Part shown: positions 63,191-64,000 of the stretch, piece by piece
Position numbering within the stretch: the stretch's first letter is position 1
Layout: the number at the start of each line of letters is the position of its first letter
DNA from: Prevotella melaninogenica
Lineage (GTDB): Bacteria; Bacteroidota; Bacteroidia; Bacteroidales; Bacteroidaceae
Assembly: GCF_018127925.1 (NCBI RefSeq)
Contig: NZ_CP072348.1
Span: 1,284,001 to 1,348,000 of the forward strand
Length of the DNA: 64,000 nucleotides
Reading direction: 5' to 3'
The notes under the pieces: generated by a model
Told to the model about the DNA's origin: nothing
Seen by the model: the letters and a program-made list of their open reading frames with translations, nothing else
The model's database searches: none
Program-made: the position numbers and the translations under genes

Positions 63191-63256
63191 AAAAGAGAGT
63201 CAAGTCAATCTTTCCCTAAAATCATACTAAGGAAAGAATTGACTTGACCCTCTTAA
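63191..63256 (-). terminator. Long terminator after the sulfatase gene
   Basis: A stem of over 20 bp (GAGNGTCAAGTCAAT, with a TTCTTTCC/GGAAAGA extension) ends in CTCTTTTTGATTT on the minus strand. Confidence 0.88.
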
Positions 63257-63302
63257 CGTCTTTATATGCTAAGACTCTAAAACGGCAAGAGTCTACAGCG
63301 CA

Positions 63303-64000
63303 TTAATACTCATCTATTTTCAGTTCTTTACGATAATCATTCAAACGCTTCATCAGCTGCTTTGTTACCTTCTCCGTACCCTTCTTTCCGTAGATATTAT
63401 TCAACTCGTCAGGGTCATTCTGCAGGTCGTAAAGCTCGTAATAGCTTACATCAGCATCGTCGTTGAAGTAGTGTGTTGCATTCAAATACTTCAGACAGTT
63501 ATACTCACTCGTACCCGGTATCTTCTGATACTTATTCTCCTCCACGGCACGCATACCACCTTTACCATAGAAATAGATAAGTTTGTAGCGATCATTACGT
63601 ACACCATCGTGCTTACGAACAAGGTGATAAGTAGGATAATCGTAGTAGTGATAATATAAATCCTTACGCCAGTTCTTTGGCTTATTACCAGCAAGCAGCG
63701 GCTGCAGTGGCTTACCTGTCATCTCCTTTGGCTGTTGTACACCGGCATAAGCAAGGAAAGTTGGTGCAAAGTCGATGTTCTGTACCATATCAGTGTTCTC
63801 TACTCCTTCTTTGATATGACCTGGGTAGCTGATGATAAGTGGGGTGTGTAAAGACTCCTCATACATAAATCGCTTGTCAAACCATCCATGTTCGCCCATA
63901 TAGAAACCTTGATCTGAGGTATAGATAACCACAGTATTCTTATCCAAATCATGTGCCTTAAGATAATCTAACAGCTGACCGACACTCTCGTCTACCGAAG
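63303..64000 (-). CDS. Sulfatase, C-terminal part (cut by window edge)
   Basis: The C-terminal ~231 residues of an arylsulfatase-type enzyme; the frame stays open to the right edge. VIYTSDQGFYMGEHGWFDKRFMYEESLHTPLIISYPG is the conserved second half of the alkaline-phosphatase/sulfatase fold, with metal-binding Asp/Gln (SDQG) and active-site Lys. The formylglycine-forming C/S-x-P-x-R motif lies outside the window. The sulfatase maturase at 47113 could activate it. A host-glycan or mucin substrate is likely but not shown. Confidence 0.9.
   Translation of the reverse strand, partial: SVDESVGQLLDYLKAHDLDKNTVVIYTSDQGFYMGEHGWFDKRFMYEESLHTPLIISYPGHIKEGVENTDMVQNIDFAPTFLAYAGVQQPKEMTGKPLQPLLAGNKPKNWRKDLYYHYYDYPTYHLVRKHDGVRNDRYKLIYFYGKGGMRAVEENKYQKIPGTSEYNCLKYLNATHYFNDDADVSYYELYDLQNDPDELNNIYGKKGTEKVTKQLMKRLNDYRKELKIDEY

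Overview
This window looks like part of a Prevotella-type chromosome (Bacteroidota). The evidence is the SusC/SusD pair, the anaerobic sulfatase maturase, a fimbrillin-type lipoprotein, an HU-like protein, T9SS-like C-termini, AT-rich intergenic DNA, almost no Shine-Dalgarno sequences, and many promoters of the Bacteroidota form TTTG/TTGN-N19-TAnnTTTG. The species cannot be fixed from this window alone.

Layout. 1-3242 (minus) is the suf Fe-S assembly operon (sufB, a small exported protein, sufC, sufD cut by the window edge). 3593-8321 (minus) is rimP-nusA-infB. 8479-13732 holds a DUF2335-type membrane protein with a small overlapping partner, an alpha/beta hydrolase, a C-terminal processing protease, tRNA-Asn and a superoxide reductase. 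14195-34074 is a starch/maltodextrin utilisation region: a secreted alpha-amylase and the susC-susD-susE-susF-like operon on minus, then a divergent LacI-family regulator, a maltose-type MFS transporter, and malQ, pullulanase and neopullulanase on plus. Outer-membrane proteins capture starch, the amylase and outer enzymes cut it, and MalQ, pullulanase and neopullulanase process the dextrins. The three main promoters each carry the same LacI-type palindrome exactly 54 bp upstream of the -7 box, which points to an activator-style regulon.

34364-46676 is mixed: a zeta-toxin-like kinase with a small partner, a decayed outer-membrane barrel gene, a lipoprotein, a TlpA-TonB fusion, an ABC exporter, nadK, a DJ-1 family protein, ispD, an ECF sigma/anti-sigma pair, a candidate small RNA, two glycosyltransferases and an exported basic protein. 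47113-51739 is an accessory surface region: sulfatase maturase, a MITE-like element, a promoter driving an ORF with an (AC)22 microsatellite, a 68-aa protein, a fimbrillin/FISUMP-type lipoprotein and an HU-like protein. 52087-64000 is mostly housekeeping on minus (M23/LysM peptidase, recG, speA, aroK, topA, Nudix), then a plus-strand esterase and a minus-strand sulfatase cut by the window edge.

The most unusual content is between genes. Three different palindromes (TTTTCATGAAAA, GCACCATTGGTGC, AAGTATGATACTT) each occur as short arrays with a nearly exact 22-bp centre-to-centre period: five copies of the first, five of the second and one of the third. The first type always has four units and overall dyad symmetry, so it looks like a discrete dispersed element. 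The second highlight is a likely phase-variable locus: a consensus promoter, a start codon, (AC)22, and a ~120-codon frame that is open downstream but out of phase by one repeat unit.
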